A DNA stretch of 64,000 bases from Mucilaginibacter cryoferens. GTDB lineage: Bacteria; Bacteroidota; Bacteroidia; Sphingobacteriales; Sphingobacteriaceae. The stretch is taken from contig NZ_JACHCR010000023.1 in the NCBI RefSeq assembly GCF_014205845.1, forward strand, positions 60,636 to 124,635. The letters run 5' to 3'. Made by a program: the position numbers and the translations under genes. Shown here piece by piece: positions 1 to 8,297 of this stretch (position 1 is its first letter; each line of letters starts with the position of its first letter). A model generated the notes under the pieces. The model saw only the letters and a program-made list of their open reading frames with translations. It had not been told where the DNA came from and did not search any database.

Positions 1-1187
1 ATTGGGGTATTCCATTTTTCAAGTAATAACTGATGTACTTTAGTCCACGGAAATGCTGCCCGATCTTTTTCGTCAGCTGGCCAATAAACGTCTTTAAGCA
101 ATATATTGTCTTCGGTATGTTGTGCCAAGTTATGGTAACTAATACCAGTTTGCGGATCAAGGGCATAAAGTAATGGAACCATTTGAGTGCCAAACTTTTT
201 TTCAAATAGTTGAAAAAAACCATCCATACTGTCATTCGCCGGGACTTGACAACTTATTTTAAAAAGGCAGTTTAAGGCTTCTGAAACCGATTTTTGGTAG
301 GCAATATTTAACGAGCCCTCTATTGCGGTGCCACTTACATTAACATACACGTCGGCAGAGTTTTGGATATATTTACGAATACCCAGTTCAACATCCAAAC
401 TTTTGGCTACGTTATATACTGTAAAAGATTTATTAACAGATTGTTGATCGTCATTATTTATTTGCTTTAATACTCTTTGTAAAAAAGGTTCTCCTGATAT
501 ATTGGGAATTAAATCATCAACTAAAACTTGTAGATTAATAAGATCATGAACAAGCAGTTCAGCTTCTTCGGTAGATAATACTTGATTAACGGTTAAATAC
601 GCTATTAACTCATACAGCGATAGTTTTTTTTTGCAATATTCTAATAACTGTTCAACTACATCAATTGCCTGTATCGAGCTTATATTAAAATCAAGTGATT
701 GGGTTTCCTCATTAAAGTAAGTTGCCAGATACCGTAACTCCATACCCACCTTATATAGGCTTGGATTTTTTCTATACCGGTGTTTTTTGATATCAATAGA
801 TTCCTTTATAGCTTCAACAGTTTTAAATTCCTTTTCGAAGCTATTTTGAAGATGTATAGTTTGGAGGGGAATAACAATTTTTTGCTCGTTGCCCCATTTA
901 ACGGCTGTTGTGGCTGTGAATAAACCAAAAGGTACCGGGCGATAATTAATACGGTTATAATATTTTTTAACCGTTAGCAGCTGCTTTTCATCCAGTTTGC
1001 TTAAATCAAAGTCAATCTTTTCCAACTGCTGATAAAATGTAGAACTGGCAACTAATAGTGATTCGCGAAAATATTTGCTCTTTAGTTTTTTTTTGAGATT
1101 TCTGAGAGAATAATCTTTAAAAGAAAAGATCGGCGTTCTTAAAATAAGTGTTTGATAAAAATGATAAGGATACTTTTCAACCGACAT
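1..1187 (-). CDS. Lantibiotic dehydratase (LanB), N-terminal part; C-terminus beyond the left edge
   Basis: The reverse strand is open from an ATG at 1187 to the window edge, giving about 395 residues. LanB enzymes use glutamyl-tRNA to dehydrate Ser/Thr of a ribosomal precursor peptide in the cytoplasm. The family signs are an early segment resembling 'E-A-L-L-L-A-S' (here RESLLVAS, residues 41-48) and the signature RPVPFGLF at 83-90, which matches the R-x-P-F-G-L-F element of the lantibiotic dehydratase N-terminal domain. The rest reads as the helical and beta glutamylation domain. The elimination domain would lie to the left. It is the last visible gene of a tight minus-strand series starting at the radical SAM gene, only 43 bp after the first HxD protein. 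Class I lanthipeptide, thiopeptide-type split LanB, or use on a non-lanthipeptide substrate are all possible; no LanC is visible. The family call is firm, the product unknown. Confidence 0.88.
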   Translation of the reverse strand, partial: MSVEKYPYHFYQTLILRTPIFSFKDYSLRNLKKKLKSKYFRESLLVASSTFYQQLEKIDFDLSKLDEKQLLTVKKYYNRINYRPVPFGLFTATTAVKWGNEQKIVIPLQTIHLQNSFEKEFKTVEAIKESIDIKKHRYRKNPSLYKVGMELRYLATYFNEETQSLDFNISSIQAIDVVEQLLEYCKKKLSLYELIAYLTVNQVLSTEEAELLVHDLINLQVLVDDLIPNISGEPFLQRVLKQINNDDQQSVNKSFTVYNVAKSLDVELGIRKYIQNSADVYVNVSGTAIEGSLNIAYQKSVSEALNCLFKISCQVPANDSMDGFFQLFEKKFGTQMVPLLYALDPQTGISYHNLAQHTEDNILLKDVYWPADEKDRAAFPWTKVHQLLLEKWNTP

Positions 1188-1230
1188 TTTGTGGTTACAG
1201 GTTAGTTATGGGGCAATATACGGAGTATGT

Positions 1231-2055
1231 TTACATTTGATAATATGATCTTAGCGTATAAAAGATATCAACAAAAGGGTTATTTTCGGTACTACCGTCA
1301 TGCAGTATAAATTCTGTTGGTGCCATATATGCCTCAAAAGGGTCAATTCTTATCCTGCAAACCGGATAATTTCTGTTCTCCTCAAGAAACTTCCAAACGT
1401 ATGAGTAATTATTCCCGCAAAAGGATGAATATAGTTCTGGATCTGCCTCAGAACAATAATTATATAGTTGTTGAAGATCAATATTAATAAAGCAAAAATA
1501 TCGCGGATATAAGCCGATGTTAAAACAAATCCTGTTCCTGGCTAATTTTCTTTCACCAAGATTATTATATTTTTCCCATGAGTCTACATGTAAACCCGTG
1601 AAATTGCCTGTGTTTTTATTTATTGTTGTTCCTTCCAGGCCGCCTGATTTAATAGCCAACCCAATTTCAATTTGTTGCTCATCAATTGTCATATACTTAG
1701 CTGCAAATGATTTCATCCGAACTTGTGCTTGTTGCCAATTATCTGTTTTGAAGATTGAGAAGAAATCTTCTGGAGATTGGCAATGTTCAATTTTTAGTTT
1801 TTTTATGGCTGCTTTTGTAGCTCTATCTACACTAAGTACATTAATTTGCTGAAATTTATTTTTGGTATATTTCTTTTTTAGCAACAAATTCAGTTCATGG
1901 GTATTAGGGGGCCTCCATTGGCCAGCTGCTGTAGTAACATTTTGATTAAGTAAACTGCCATTCAAGCTGTTGGTTGTTTTTGTTCCTTCAGACAATGTAA
2001 GTCGTTCGTCGATCTTAGTAGCTTTAATTTCTATTCCTTTGAACATAATATACAA
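1231..2055 (-). CDS. Putative Fe(II)/2-oxoglutarate-type oxygenase of the RiPP locus, copy A
   Basis: A 274-residue protein that I do not recognise as a named family. The C-terminal half carries His156-Val-Asp158 in GLHVDSW, a second His252 in LHDGST and Arg269 in TLRSY. An HxD, distal His and an Arg 17 residues later is the arrangement of the Fe(II) and 2-oxoglutarate ligands in double-stranded beta-helix oxygenases. The paralog at 2999-3835 conserves all four residues, the same 17-residue His-Arg spacing, the segment PFEAY-x-APTE and R-x-C-x-N-x-GL. The N-terminal 120 residues are much less alike. It lies 8 bp after the phosphoesterase gene and 43 bp before lanB. The start may be Met1 or Met4 (2046). 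Known: such oxygenases hydroxylate or otherwise oxidise RiPP peptides. Inferred: peptide tailoring here. A fold-level search is needed to confirm the class. Confidence 0.6.
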   Translation of the reverse strand: MYIMFKGIEIKATKIDERLTLSEGTKTTNSLNGSLLNQNVTTAAGQWRPPNTHELNLLLKKKYTKNKFQQINVLSVDRATKAAIKKLKIEHCQSPEDFFSIFKTDNWQQAQVRMKSFAAKYMTIDEQQIEIGLAIKSGGLEGTTINKNTGNFTGLHVDSWEKYNNLGERKLARNRICFNIGLYPRYFCFINIDLQQLYNYCSEADPELYSSFCGNNYSYVWKFLEENRNYPVCRIRIDPFEAYMAPTEFILHDGSTENNPFVDIFYTLRSYYQM

Positions 2056-2062
2056 ATTGGTG

Positions 2063-2947
2063 CTATTGTTTCCAGATATCGGTAACGGGCTTGGCAGCGC
2101 TGGTATCTTTTACTGGTAAGCGATACATGGCTTCAATGGTGTGTAAAATATTGAAGTGATTAATTTTTTCGTTATACTTTCCCGGTTGTATTTTATCGCC
2201 AAATATCACCGTAGGGATAATGTTGTCTGTTTTGTAATCGTCTTCATCAAAAGTAATTATCAACAGGCTGTTATGTATTTTGGCCCATTTAGCAAATGCC
2301 GACAGATTATCTTTTAACCATTTGTCGGCTTTTTGTATAGCAACGGCATCGCCTGTGGCACCTATGTTGTGCATATCATTATCCATATCCGGAATAACGA
2401 AAGCTACAGTTGGTAATTTGTTGAAATCAGTTGGAAATTTGGTCATTGGCAGACTTAACGATGGGCTTAGTCCATTAACGCCTTCTCCTTGCCAGTTTAT
2501 CCATGGGGCATGTTTACGGGCAAACAAATGTTGGTTAGTAACTGGGCTTACAATAGTATCGCACCCGGAATAACCTGTATAAGGCATTGATTGTGCATAA
2601 CCTTTAAAAGATAGATTGTGGCTCAATAATTCGGCACCGAGATTATCAGTATCATATGGTGTTTCGCCTTCAAGGCAACGGTCGTCCAGAACCTCCTGAA
2701 GGCTTCCCGAAAATAAAACCAGGTAGTTGGGTTGACTGGGGTGGGCAACGCCAGATGAGTTGGTAAATAATGCGCCTTCCTTAATAAGCTGATTGAAAAA
2801 CGGAGCATTTGGAGAGTTGACTATTTCGCTGTAACCGTGGTTTTCTTCAACAACAACGATTATATGGTCAGGAGCAGGCATCTTAGGGTTCTGGCAAGAC
2901 CAACATAAACTAATTAATAATAATGTAGGCAAAAAAGAATATTTCAT
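2063..2947 (-). CDS. Lipoprotein phosphoesterase (phospholipase C/acid phosphatase family)
   Basis: A 294-residue exported protein. Residues 1-18 form a signal peptide with the lipobox LCWSC (Cys18), so it should be anchored in the outer or inner membrane facing the periplasm or cell surface. The mature part begins with DHIIVVVEENHGYSEIV, the metal-binding 'V-x-x-E-N-x-x-Y' start typical of PF04185 phosphoesterases, then HPSQPNYL (residues 69-76, the conserved nucleophile region) and later FVIPDMDNDMHN and ITFDEDD, the metal-ligand motifs of the family. All are intact. Likely substrates are phosphate monoesters or phospholipid head groups; the sequence does not say which. It sits inside the RiPP gene series between the two HxD paralogs, with 8 bp to the next gene, so it is probably co-transcribed, though its role there is unclear. 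The family call is secure. Confidence 0.85.
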   Translation of the reverse strand: MKYSFLPTLLLISLCWSCQNPKMPAPDHIIVVVEENHGYSEIVNSPNAPFFNQLIKEGALFTNSSGVAHPSQPNYLVLFSGSLQEVLDDRCLEGETPYDTDNLGAELLSHNLSFKGYAQSMPYTGYSGCDTIVSPVTNQHLFARKHAPWINWQGEGVNGLSPSLSLPMTKFPTDFNKLPTVAFVIPDMDNDMHNIGATGDAVAIQKADKWLKDNLSAFAKWAKIHNSLLIITFDEDDYKTDNIIPTVIFGDKIQPGKYNEKINHFNILHTIEAMYRLPVKDTSAAKPVTDIWKQ

Positions 2948-2998
2948 TTGATATATTTCTGTGTTATTTTCAGATAAAATTATTAAAGCTAATACATT

Positions 2999-3835
2999 TT
3001 AAACGGAAAAGTAACCACGTAGCGTGAATGTAATATCGGGTTTAGTTGCCTGAATTGTTGATCCATCGTGCAACATGTTTTCTGTTGGCGCTATGTAAGC
3101 TTCAAATGGATGAATGGCAATTTTTACTACCGGGTATGATTGATAATGTTTAAAAAAGCGTTGGCCCAAATGCCACTGCGTATTTTCCAGGTGAAAGTCT
3201 CCTTCTTTTTCAACTATTCTGCTTTTGATATTGTTAAGGGGTTGATTAACAAATAGCAAGTACCTGGTTTGTAAACCTAAGTTTATACAAACGCGATTTT
3301 GCGCTAAGTGAGCACCTTCAATTGTAGCATTTTCCCAATTATCTATATGTAAACCTACATATTGCCGCCCTTCAAAATATTTTGTTGTGGTTTCGAGGTT
3401 GGGATTATTTACGGCAAAAAAGCTGGCCAGTATCTCTCTTTCGCTCACGTTAAATGACGAAAAGTATAAATGGAGCAGACGTGTTGCATTTTGAAAGTCA
3501 CTTTCTCGTTTGCTGTAATATTTGGTAAAATAATATTTGGAAAGCACACGGTGTAATTCCAGTTGGCTTAGCTTATCTTTTAAAATCTCAGGCAGGCTCA
3601 GGATGGTTACTGTAGACGAATAATCTGTATGGTTTGTTTTATTCTTTAGCATAAGTACCTCCGCTTCCCTATCGGTTAATTGCCGCCATGGTTTTTTAGG
3701 CTTATAGGCACCTGTGCGGAAAGGAATTCCGGCAGGCGAATAACCAAGAGCCCTTTCAGTGCCCGCGCTTATTTCGGTCCTATCCAACAAATTGCCGGCG
3801 CATTGAATTTTAATACCATTTTCAATAGTTCCCAT
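2999..3835 (-). CDS. Putative Fe(II)/2-oxoglutarate-type oxygenase of the RiPP locus, copy B
   Basis: A 278-residue paralog of the protein at 1231-2055. It carries His163-Ile-Asp165 in GLHIDNW, His256 in LHDGST and Arg273 in TLRGY, the same facial-triad-plus-Arg layout. Shared blocks between the copies include R-x-C-x-N-x-GL-x-x-RY and PFEAY-x-APTE. The N-terminal 120 residues differ strongly, which fits different peptide-binding faces on a common catalytic core. The gene is 52 bp after the radical SAM maturase and the first of the two copies in transcription order. Catalytic activity is inferred from motif spacing alone. The proteins could also be non-catalytic scaffolds, or themselves substrates of the maturase; nothing in the sequence excludes this. 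I give it the same level of trust as copy A. Confidence 0.6.
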   Translation of the reverse strand: MGTIENGIKIQCAGNLLDRTEISAGTERALGYSPAGIPFRTGAYKPKKPWRQLTDREAEVLMLKNKTNHTDYSSTVTILSLPEILKDKLSQLELHRVLSKYYFTKYYSKRESDFQNATRLLHLYFSSFNVSEREILASFFAVNNPNLETTTKYFEGRQYVGLHIDNWENATIEGAHLAQNRVCINLGLQTRYLLFVNQPLNNIKSRIVEKEGDFHLENTQWHLGQRFFKHYQSYPVVKIAIHPFEAYIAPTENMLHDGSTIQATKPDITFTLRGYFSV

Positions 3836-3887
3836 ATGACACTAAGTTTTAAGTTCAATCCGTTATTTCAGTATAATCAGTAGCATT

Positions 3888-5033
3888 TTAAACATCAGCC
3901 AGTATATTTGATAATGAATTTTTTATGTGGTTATAAAACTTTTTCAGATCCTGGCAGTAAATAGATGGGTTGTCAAATCCATTTTTCTTACTATAGCGGT
4001 GTACAATATGGCCACCTCCGCATACATCCTTTACATCACATTGCTGGCAGGTTGCACATAAATCTTTATGGCTTTTGTAATAAAGTAAAGCAAGGGGAGA
4101 ATCCAGTGCCTGATCTATAGTGTTGGTATTTATATTCATGTTTGCTTTGGTAAACCTATCGCCACAAATTTTAAGCGAATCAACGGCTTCAATTCCGCCA
4201 TCGGTTTCAATAACCAACACATTGTTTTCTTCAAGTCCCATATCGTCGGCCATGGTGTGTTGGCCAAGTATAAGCATGGCAGCATTTAAAAATCTCCTTA
4301 TGCTGGGCGATGTAGCATTTCTTTCATCCCTTAACCATAAGTCAAAAACCTTAATAAGCCAATCAGCATATGGGGTGGCATCATCCTCATTTTTAAGCCC
4401 TTCGGGCAGACAGTCATAATTAAGATCGGGATAAAGAAAATCGACTTTTTTTATCCCGTGAGATTTAAAAAATTCATAGATCTCTTCGGGGTTCGATTCT
4501 ATATTGATAACACATAACAGGCTGGATATAGCAGCCAGTCCATTATTTTTAAGCGTAGTTATTCCTTTTATCACATCGTTATAACTTCCTTTGCCGGCAT
4601 GATCAATGCGATGTTTATCATGAATATACTGCGGACCATCCAGGCTTATGCCAACACGAATATTTAATTTTTTGAATAATGAGCACCATTCGTTTGATAA
4701 AAGCACGCCATTGGTTTGGAGAGAATAAAAGATTTTTACCAGCCCGCCTAATTGTTCATTGGCAAGAGCTACAAAATCAAAATAAAATTTGCGATCAATC
4801 AGCAGAGGTTCGCCCCCATGAAATACGAAATAAAACTTTTGCAGGTTATTGCGTAAACAATGGTCTTTTACTTTGGCTATTGTTGCCTTAACAGTGTCAT
4901 AATTCATGAACTTTGGCTGCTGCATGTAAGACTTATCCTCAAAGTTGTACATATAACAATAAGTACAATTAAGATTACACCTGCTGGCTACCTTTAATAT
5001 TAGTACGCTACAAATAGGGTTTTCAATGAACAT
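3888..5033 (-). CDS. Radical SAM/SPASM peptide maturase, FxsB-like cyclophane-forming family
   Basis: A 381-residue radical SAM enzyme. The 4Fe-4S motif is C19-x3-C23-x2-C26 (CNLNCTYC), followed by the glycine-rich FHGGEPLL and the SAM-contact strand SLQTNGVLL. The SPASM region near residues 326-360 has the Cys series LCATCQQC...VCGGGH and ends with HRYSKKNGFDNPSIYC, which closely resembles the tail of FxsB-type maturases that link an aromatic ring carbon to a beta-carbon of a nearby residue (three-residue cyclophanes). It is therefore expected to act in the cytoplasm on a ribosomal precursor. It starts the visible RiPP gene series; the next gene follows after 52 bp, and a decayed relative of its own C-terminus lies immediately upstream. 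Length is normal for the family. The exact crosslink and substrate are not deducible. The family call is strong. Confidence 0.9.
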   Translation of the reverse strand: MFIENPICSVLILKVASRCNLNCTYCYMYNFEDKSYMQQPKFMNYDTVKATIAKVKDHCLRNNLQKFYFVFHGGEPLLIDRKFYFDFVALANEQLGGLVKIFYSLQTNGVLLSNEWCSLFKKLNIRVGISLDGPQYIHDKHRIDHAGKGSYNDVIKGITTLKNNGLAAISSLLCVINIESNPEEIYEFFKSHGIKKVDFLYPDLNYDCLPEGLKNEDDATPYADWLIKVFDLWLRDERNATSPSIRRFLNAAMLILGQHTMADDMGLEENNVLVIETDGGIEAVDSLKICGDRFTKANMNINTNTIDQALDSPLALLYYKSHKDLCATCQQCDVKDVCGGGHIVHRYSKKNGFDNPSIYCQDLKKFYNHIKNSLSNILADV

Positions 5034-5057
5034 GGCGTTTGTTTAATTGGCGTTTGA

Positions 5058-5240
5058 CTAATTGTTCAGCATATCTGCATAAGTAATTTCTTCAAAAGGA
5101 GCTTTTTCTTCAAGACACTCCGATAGTTTTTCGATCAACCTGGATCTGATATGTGTAATAAGCTTCATCAAATCGTGGCAGTATATAGAGGGGTTATCAA
5201 AGTTATTTTCGGAACTGTAACGGTGAGGCAGATAACACAA
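5058..5240 (-). pseudogene. C-terminal remnant of a second radical SAM/SPASM cyclophane maturase
   Basis: About 60 codons read CYLPHRYSSENNFDNPSIYC followed by HDLMKLITHI. This matches the last 45 residues of the intact neighbour (HIVHRYSKKNGFDNPSIYC-QDLKKFYNHI) and ends with a longer acidic tail. Nothing of the radical SAM core precedes it. The fragment is in the same reading frame as the cytochrome gene and begins three codons after that gene's TAA, with no ATG; only a TTG is available. This is what an end-joining deletion or insertion would leave. The remnant is closer to the usual family signature (YLPHRYS) than the intact gene is. Function is presumed lost. I am confident in the homology and less so in how it arose. 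Confidence 0.75.
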
Positions 5241-5246
5241 TGCTTT

Positions 5247-5666
5247 TTATTTGTATTGCAGTATGAATTTTACAATAGTCTTCGCGTCGGACAGTGGCAG
5301 TGAAGGATGCGGACTCATGGAGGCATCTCCCCAATGGCCAGAACCACCCTTAATGATTTTAGCAGCGAGTGTGTCAATATCAGATGCCCCGTACCGTTTA
5401 GCGATGTCTGTAAAGCCCGGGCCAATTAATTTTTCCCTTTCCCGATGACAATTTCGGCAGTCGTTTTTAACGATTAAATCGGCTCCTTTATCGGATGAAA
5501 TTGCAATCGAAATTGTGTTTGCCTTTTCTATGGATGAGTCGGGCATTGTGCTGGTTCCTTTATTTACTGCTGAACTATCGTTCGGGCTTTCCTGGGTACC
5601 GGAGTTTCCGCCGCAGCCCCATAGCAAAAAAGGCAGGCATAAAATGATAATGATCCGCTTTGTCAT
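5247..5666 (-). CDS. Lipoprotein cytochrome c (class I, single haem)
   Basis: A 139-residue secreted electron carrier. The signal peptide ends at the lipobox LLWGC (Cys18), so the protein is lipid-anchored. A Ser/Thr/Asn-rich linker of about 40 residues leads to one haem domain with C70-R-N-C73-H74 and the sixth ligand Met117 in ASMSPHP. The preceding GSGHWG and following SDAKTIVKFIL are typical of small cytochromes c551/c552. It would shuttle electrons in the periplasm. It is divergent in role from the RiPP genes and its 3' end abuts the maturase remnant, suggesting that the two were brought together by rearrangement. The 210 bp upstream contain no other gene. Confidence 0.9.
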   Translation of the reverse strand: MTKRIIIILCLPFLLWGCGGNSGTQESPNDSSAVNKGTSTMPDSSIEKANTISIAISSDKGADLIVKNDCRNCHREREKLIGPGFTDIAKRYGASDIDTLAAKIIKGGSGHWGDASMSPHPSLPLSDAKTIVKFILQYK

Positions 5667-5877
5667 GGTTTAATTAAAAAGTTTATTATTGGTTTTTAAC
5701 ATGCTGATGGCAGGTTGCTTCCATCATAATTCGGTTAAGTAAATTTAGGCAAATGTTAGTTTGCGTCATACTGACACAACAAAAAAGTAGTAAGTTAAGT
5801 ACTATAACACTTTATTAATGAACACTTTGAAAAGAAGCGAAGCTCAAAAAAAGTAGTAAATCCGGAGGTTTTCTTAA

Positions 5878-7518
5878 CTATCCAAACTCAATTAAACCTA
5901 TTCTCATTACTTTTTGTTCAAAAATATCGCGGGAAACAGCCGCTTTATTCCTGGTGCTTGTCCGGTAGTTATATATCGTGCTTAATGAGTACCGAAGGAA
6001 TGATGCTATCTGGACGCTATCCGTAATTCCGAGCCTTATTAATGCATAAATTCTAAGCTCTGTGTTCAGCAGTTCTCCGGGTTTAACCGCAATCCTCTCT
6101 TCCGGAATCAAAAGAGAATTAAAATCACAAATAAAATTCGGATAAAGGCTCAGGAAGATCTTATCAAAGATCCTGTACAGTTCCTCCGCTTCCTGGTTTA
6201 TCATTACATTAGACCGCAACATCTTAAGCAATTCATCCAAATGTTTTTCCGTCGCTTTTTTGTTCAATACCTTTCGAAAGTTTTCGAGTTTGTCAATGTA
6301 GGCAGAACACAGGTCGAAAAATTGTGCAATATATACCTCTTTAATTTTGTTGGCCTCAGTCAACTGCGAGTTGGTCTCATTTAGGTGTATATTGGTATGA
6401 CTCAATGCTGTATTAAGTTCACCAAGTTGTCTGGATGAAAAGTCCAGTTCTTTTTTCATGCGGGATTCCCGTTTCATCTGTTTATAAACATATACCGCGA
6501 CAGCGGTAAGAAACAGGGATAGTACACTAATGAAAATCAGGTATAACCGAAGCTGCTCCTTTTGCTTTGCCTCCTTCTTTAAGTAAGCGGTATTAATAAT
6601 TGCATAAAATTCGGATATATGTAGTGTGCGAAATTTTGAATCGCTGAACAGCGCATCTTCAATCGCTGACTGCGTACAGCGGTAAGCATTATCAATGTCT
6701 CCGGTAGCATTTAGCAATAAAGCCAATTCTTGCATAGAAGCATTATCTTTAATAGCGAATTTGACATCAAGCGCGGCGGATTCAGCATAATATCTGATCG
6801 CTTTTGCGCTTTCATTTTGCTTTGCATAACTCAAGCCCAACAGGTAAGTAAACATTGCATAATCGGGCGTCATTTTATCCTTTGTTTTTAAGACGTTCAG
6901 CAAAAAAACTTCTGCCTCTCTTGTATGGCCGGCGTTAATGTTACAGACCGTAGCATTTACCAGAAAATCCATTGAGTTATGATCCAGAACAGCCAACAGA
7001 GAATCCTGATAAAGGCGCACCCGGCTCTGATATTCATCGTTTTTGTTATTGGAAAGATAATGTTCATAAAATTCGGTCTTTGCGGCGTAGTAATCCGCTA
7101 ACTGATTTCTTGAGATACGACGGGGATTAATACTTTCGAGAATGTCATTTGCCTCAAGAAATTTATTCAGTGGAAAATAGATATTGGCAAGATCTAACCC
7201 GGATCTCACGATCAAATCCCGACGCCCCATCGATTTTGCAAGTGCCGAATTCTTCAGGGCATAAGAAACCGCTGAGTCGATCTGAAATTTCTGGTATTCA
7301 TGGTATAAAATGCTGTTTATCCGGTATTGCTCCAACGGCGGAGCCAACGCTGCTCTTGTCCTTTTTATAGACGCAATTCGCTCTTCCTTTTGCCTAGTAA
7401 ACGTTGCTTTGTTGGCGATAGCCTGGTTTAGGCCGGAAAGCGACGCATCGTTCTCCTTTGCTTTCTGATCAACAGTAAGCAAAGAAATTAAAAAAATCGA
7501 CAGGTATTTAATCTTCAC
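5878..7518 (-). CDS. DUF6377-type membrane sensor/regulator with TPR repeats
   Basis: A 546-residue protein of a type common in Bacteroidota. It has a short N-terminal signal segment, then roughly 300 residues of helical repeats (TPR-like, for example YLLGLSYAKQNESAKAIRYYAE), presumably periplasmic. A single membrane helix lies near residues 325-345 (LYLIFISVLSLFLTAVAVYVY). A coiled coil follows (about 350-390), then a cytoplasmic C-terminal domain ending with a helix-turn-helix-like segment (IYALIRLGITDSVQIASFLRYSLSTIYNYRTSTRNKA), which strongly resembles the DNA-binding end of DUF6377 proteins. It is thought to act as a one-component transmembrane regulator. It lies 23 bp after the DeoR-type gene on the same strand and may be co-transcribed with it. 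The signal is unknown. Confidence 0.82.
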   Translation of the reverse strand: MKIKYLSIFLISLLTVDQKAKENDASLSGLNQAIANKATFTRQKEERIASIKRTRAALAPPLEQYRINSILYHEYQKFQIDSAVSYALKNSALAKSMGRRDLIVRSGLDLANIYFPLNKFLEANDILESINPRRISRNQLADYYAAKTEFYEHYLSNNKNDEYQSRVRLYQDSLLAVLDHNSMDFLVNATVCNINAGHTREAEVFLLNVLKTKDKMTPDYAMFTYLLGLSYAKQNESAKAIRYYAESAALDVKFAIKDNASMQELALLLNATGDIDNAYRCTQSAIEDALFSDSKFRTLHISEFYAIINTAYLKKEAKQKEQLRLYLIFISVLSLFLTAVAVYVYKQMKRESRMKKELDFSSRQLGELNTALSHTNIHLNETNSQLTEANKIKEVYIAQFFDLCSAYIDKLENFRKVLNKKATEKHLDELLKMLRSNVMINQEAEELYRIFDKIFLSLYPNFICDFNSLLIPEERIAVKPGELLNTELRIYALIRLGITDSVQIASFLRYSLSTIYNYRTSTRNKAAVSRDIFEQKVMRIGLIEFG

Positions 7519-7541
7519 CGTTCTGCCTCCTTGTCCGGTTT

Positions 7542-8297
7542 CTATAAAATTTCTATGTCAAAATGCCTGAACGCATCAAGGCGTTTATCGTCGCTTTGCA
7601 GATCGGTTATAAGCGTATCCACGTCACCTAAACCGCAAACCTTAAAAAAGTCAGTGGTTTCAAGTTTTTCGAAATTGCTCAGCACAACAGTTTTGCGGGA
7701 TGATTTCATCATGGCTTTTTTGACTTCGCCATCTTCAAGTACAGCTGCAGTAATACCAACCTCACTGTGCACTGCGCAGACACCCATCATGTAAATATCA
7801 GCCTGGTAAATACCCGCTTCAGCACAGGTTTGCTGGCTAACATTAGTTTGAGTTATGCGGTTATAATGTCCCCCCAAAACGATGATTTCAATACCATTAT
7901 AAGTATTTAAAATTGGGATCAATGCCACGTTGTTGGTAATTACCCGGAATGTAGCATCCTTTGGAAGCATCGAAGTTAACACTTGAATGGTTGTTCCACC
8001 GTCCATAAATACTGTCCGGACATTTTTTAACAACTGTACAGCTTTTAATGCAATTGTATTCTTACCTTCCGTAAAAATCCCTTCCCTGTCATGGAAAGAC
8101 AATGGATTCTTTGCCGGACTGATCGCCCCCCCTCTCACTTTAACCAAAAGCCCACTTTTATTAAGCAGTTCGATGTCGCGGCGTACCGTATCTTCTGATA
8201 CGCTCAGGCCTTTCGCCAACGCTTCGAATGTGACTTGATTTGTAGCCTTCAATTCTTTTAAAATAATTTCAAAACGTTCCTCTTTAAGCATATTCAT
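7542..8297 (-). CDS. DeoR/GlpR-family transcriptional repressor
   Basis: A 251-residue regulator. Residues 1-55 form the DeoR winged helix (RFEIILKELKATNQVTFEALAKGLSVSEDTVRRDIELL), with the family hallmark VSEDTVRRDI. The C-terminal DeoRC sensor domain includes the sugar-phosphate-binding GGTTIQVL, FRVITNN, GGHYN and the late D-x-x-x-x-C-G segment. Such proteins repress catabolic genes and are released by phosphorylated sugars. Its ATG overlaps the stop codon of the transporter fragment (ATGA), so transporter and repressor form one transcription unit. The doubled inverted repeat upstream of the transporter is a candidate operator, though DeoR proteins often use direct repeats. Confidence 0.92.
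   Translation of the reverse strand: MNMLKEERFEIILKELKATNQVTFEALAKGLSVSEDTVRRDIELLNKSGLLVKVRGGAISPAKNPLSFHDREGIFTEGKNTIALKAVQLLKNVRTVFMDGGTTIQVLTSMLPKDATFRVITNNVALIPILNTYNGIEIIVLGGHYNRITQTNVSQQTCAEAGIYQADIYMMGVCAVHSEVGITAAVLEDGEVKKAMMKSSRKTVVLSNFEKLETTDFFKVCGLGDVDTLITDLQSDDKRLDAFRHFDIEIL

Noticed and set aside
5667..5877. Precursor peptide gene for the RiPP locus
   Set aside because: Only a 25-codon frame without leader-peptide features was found.
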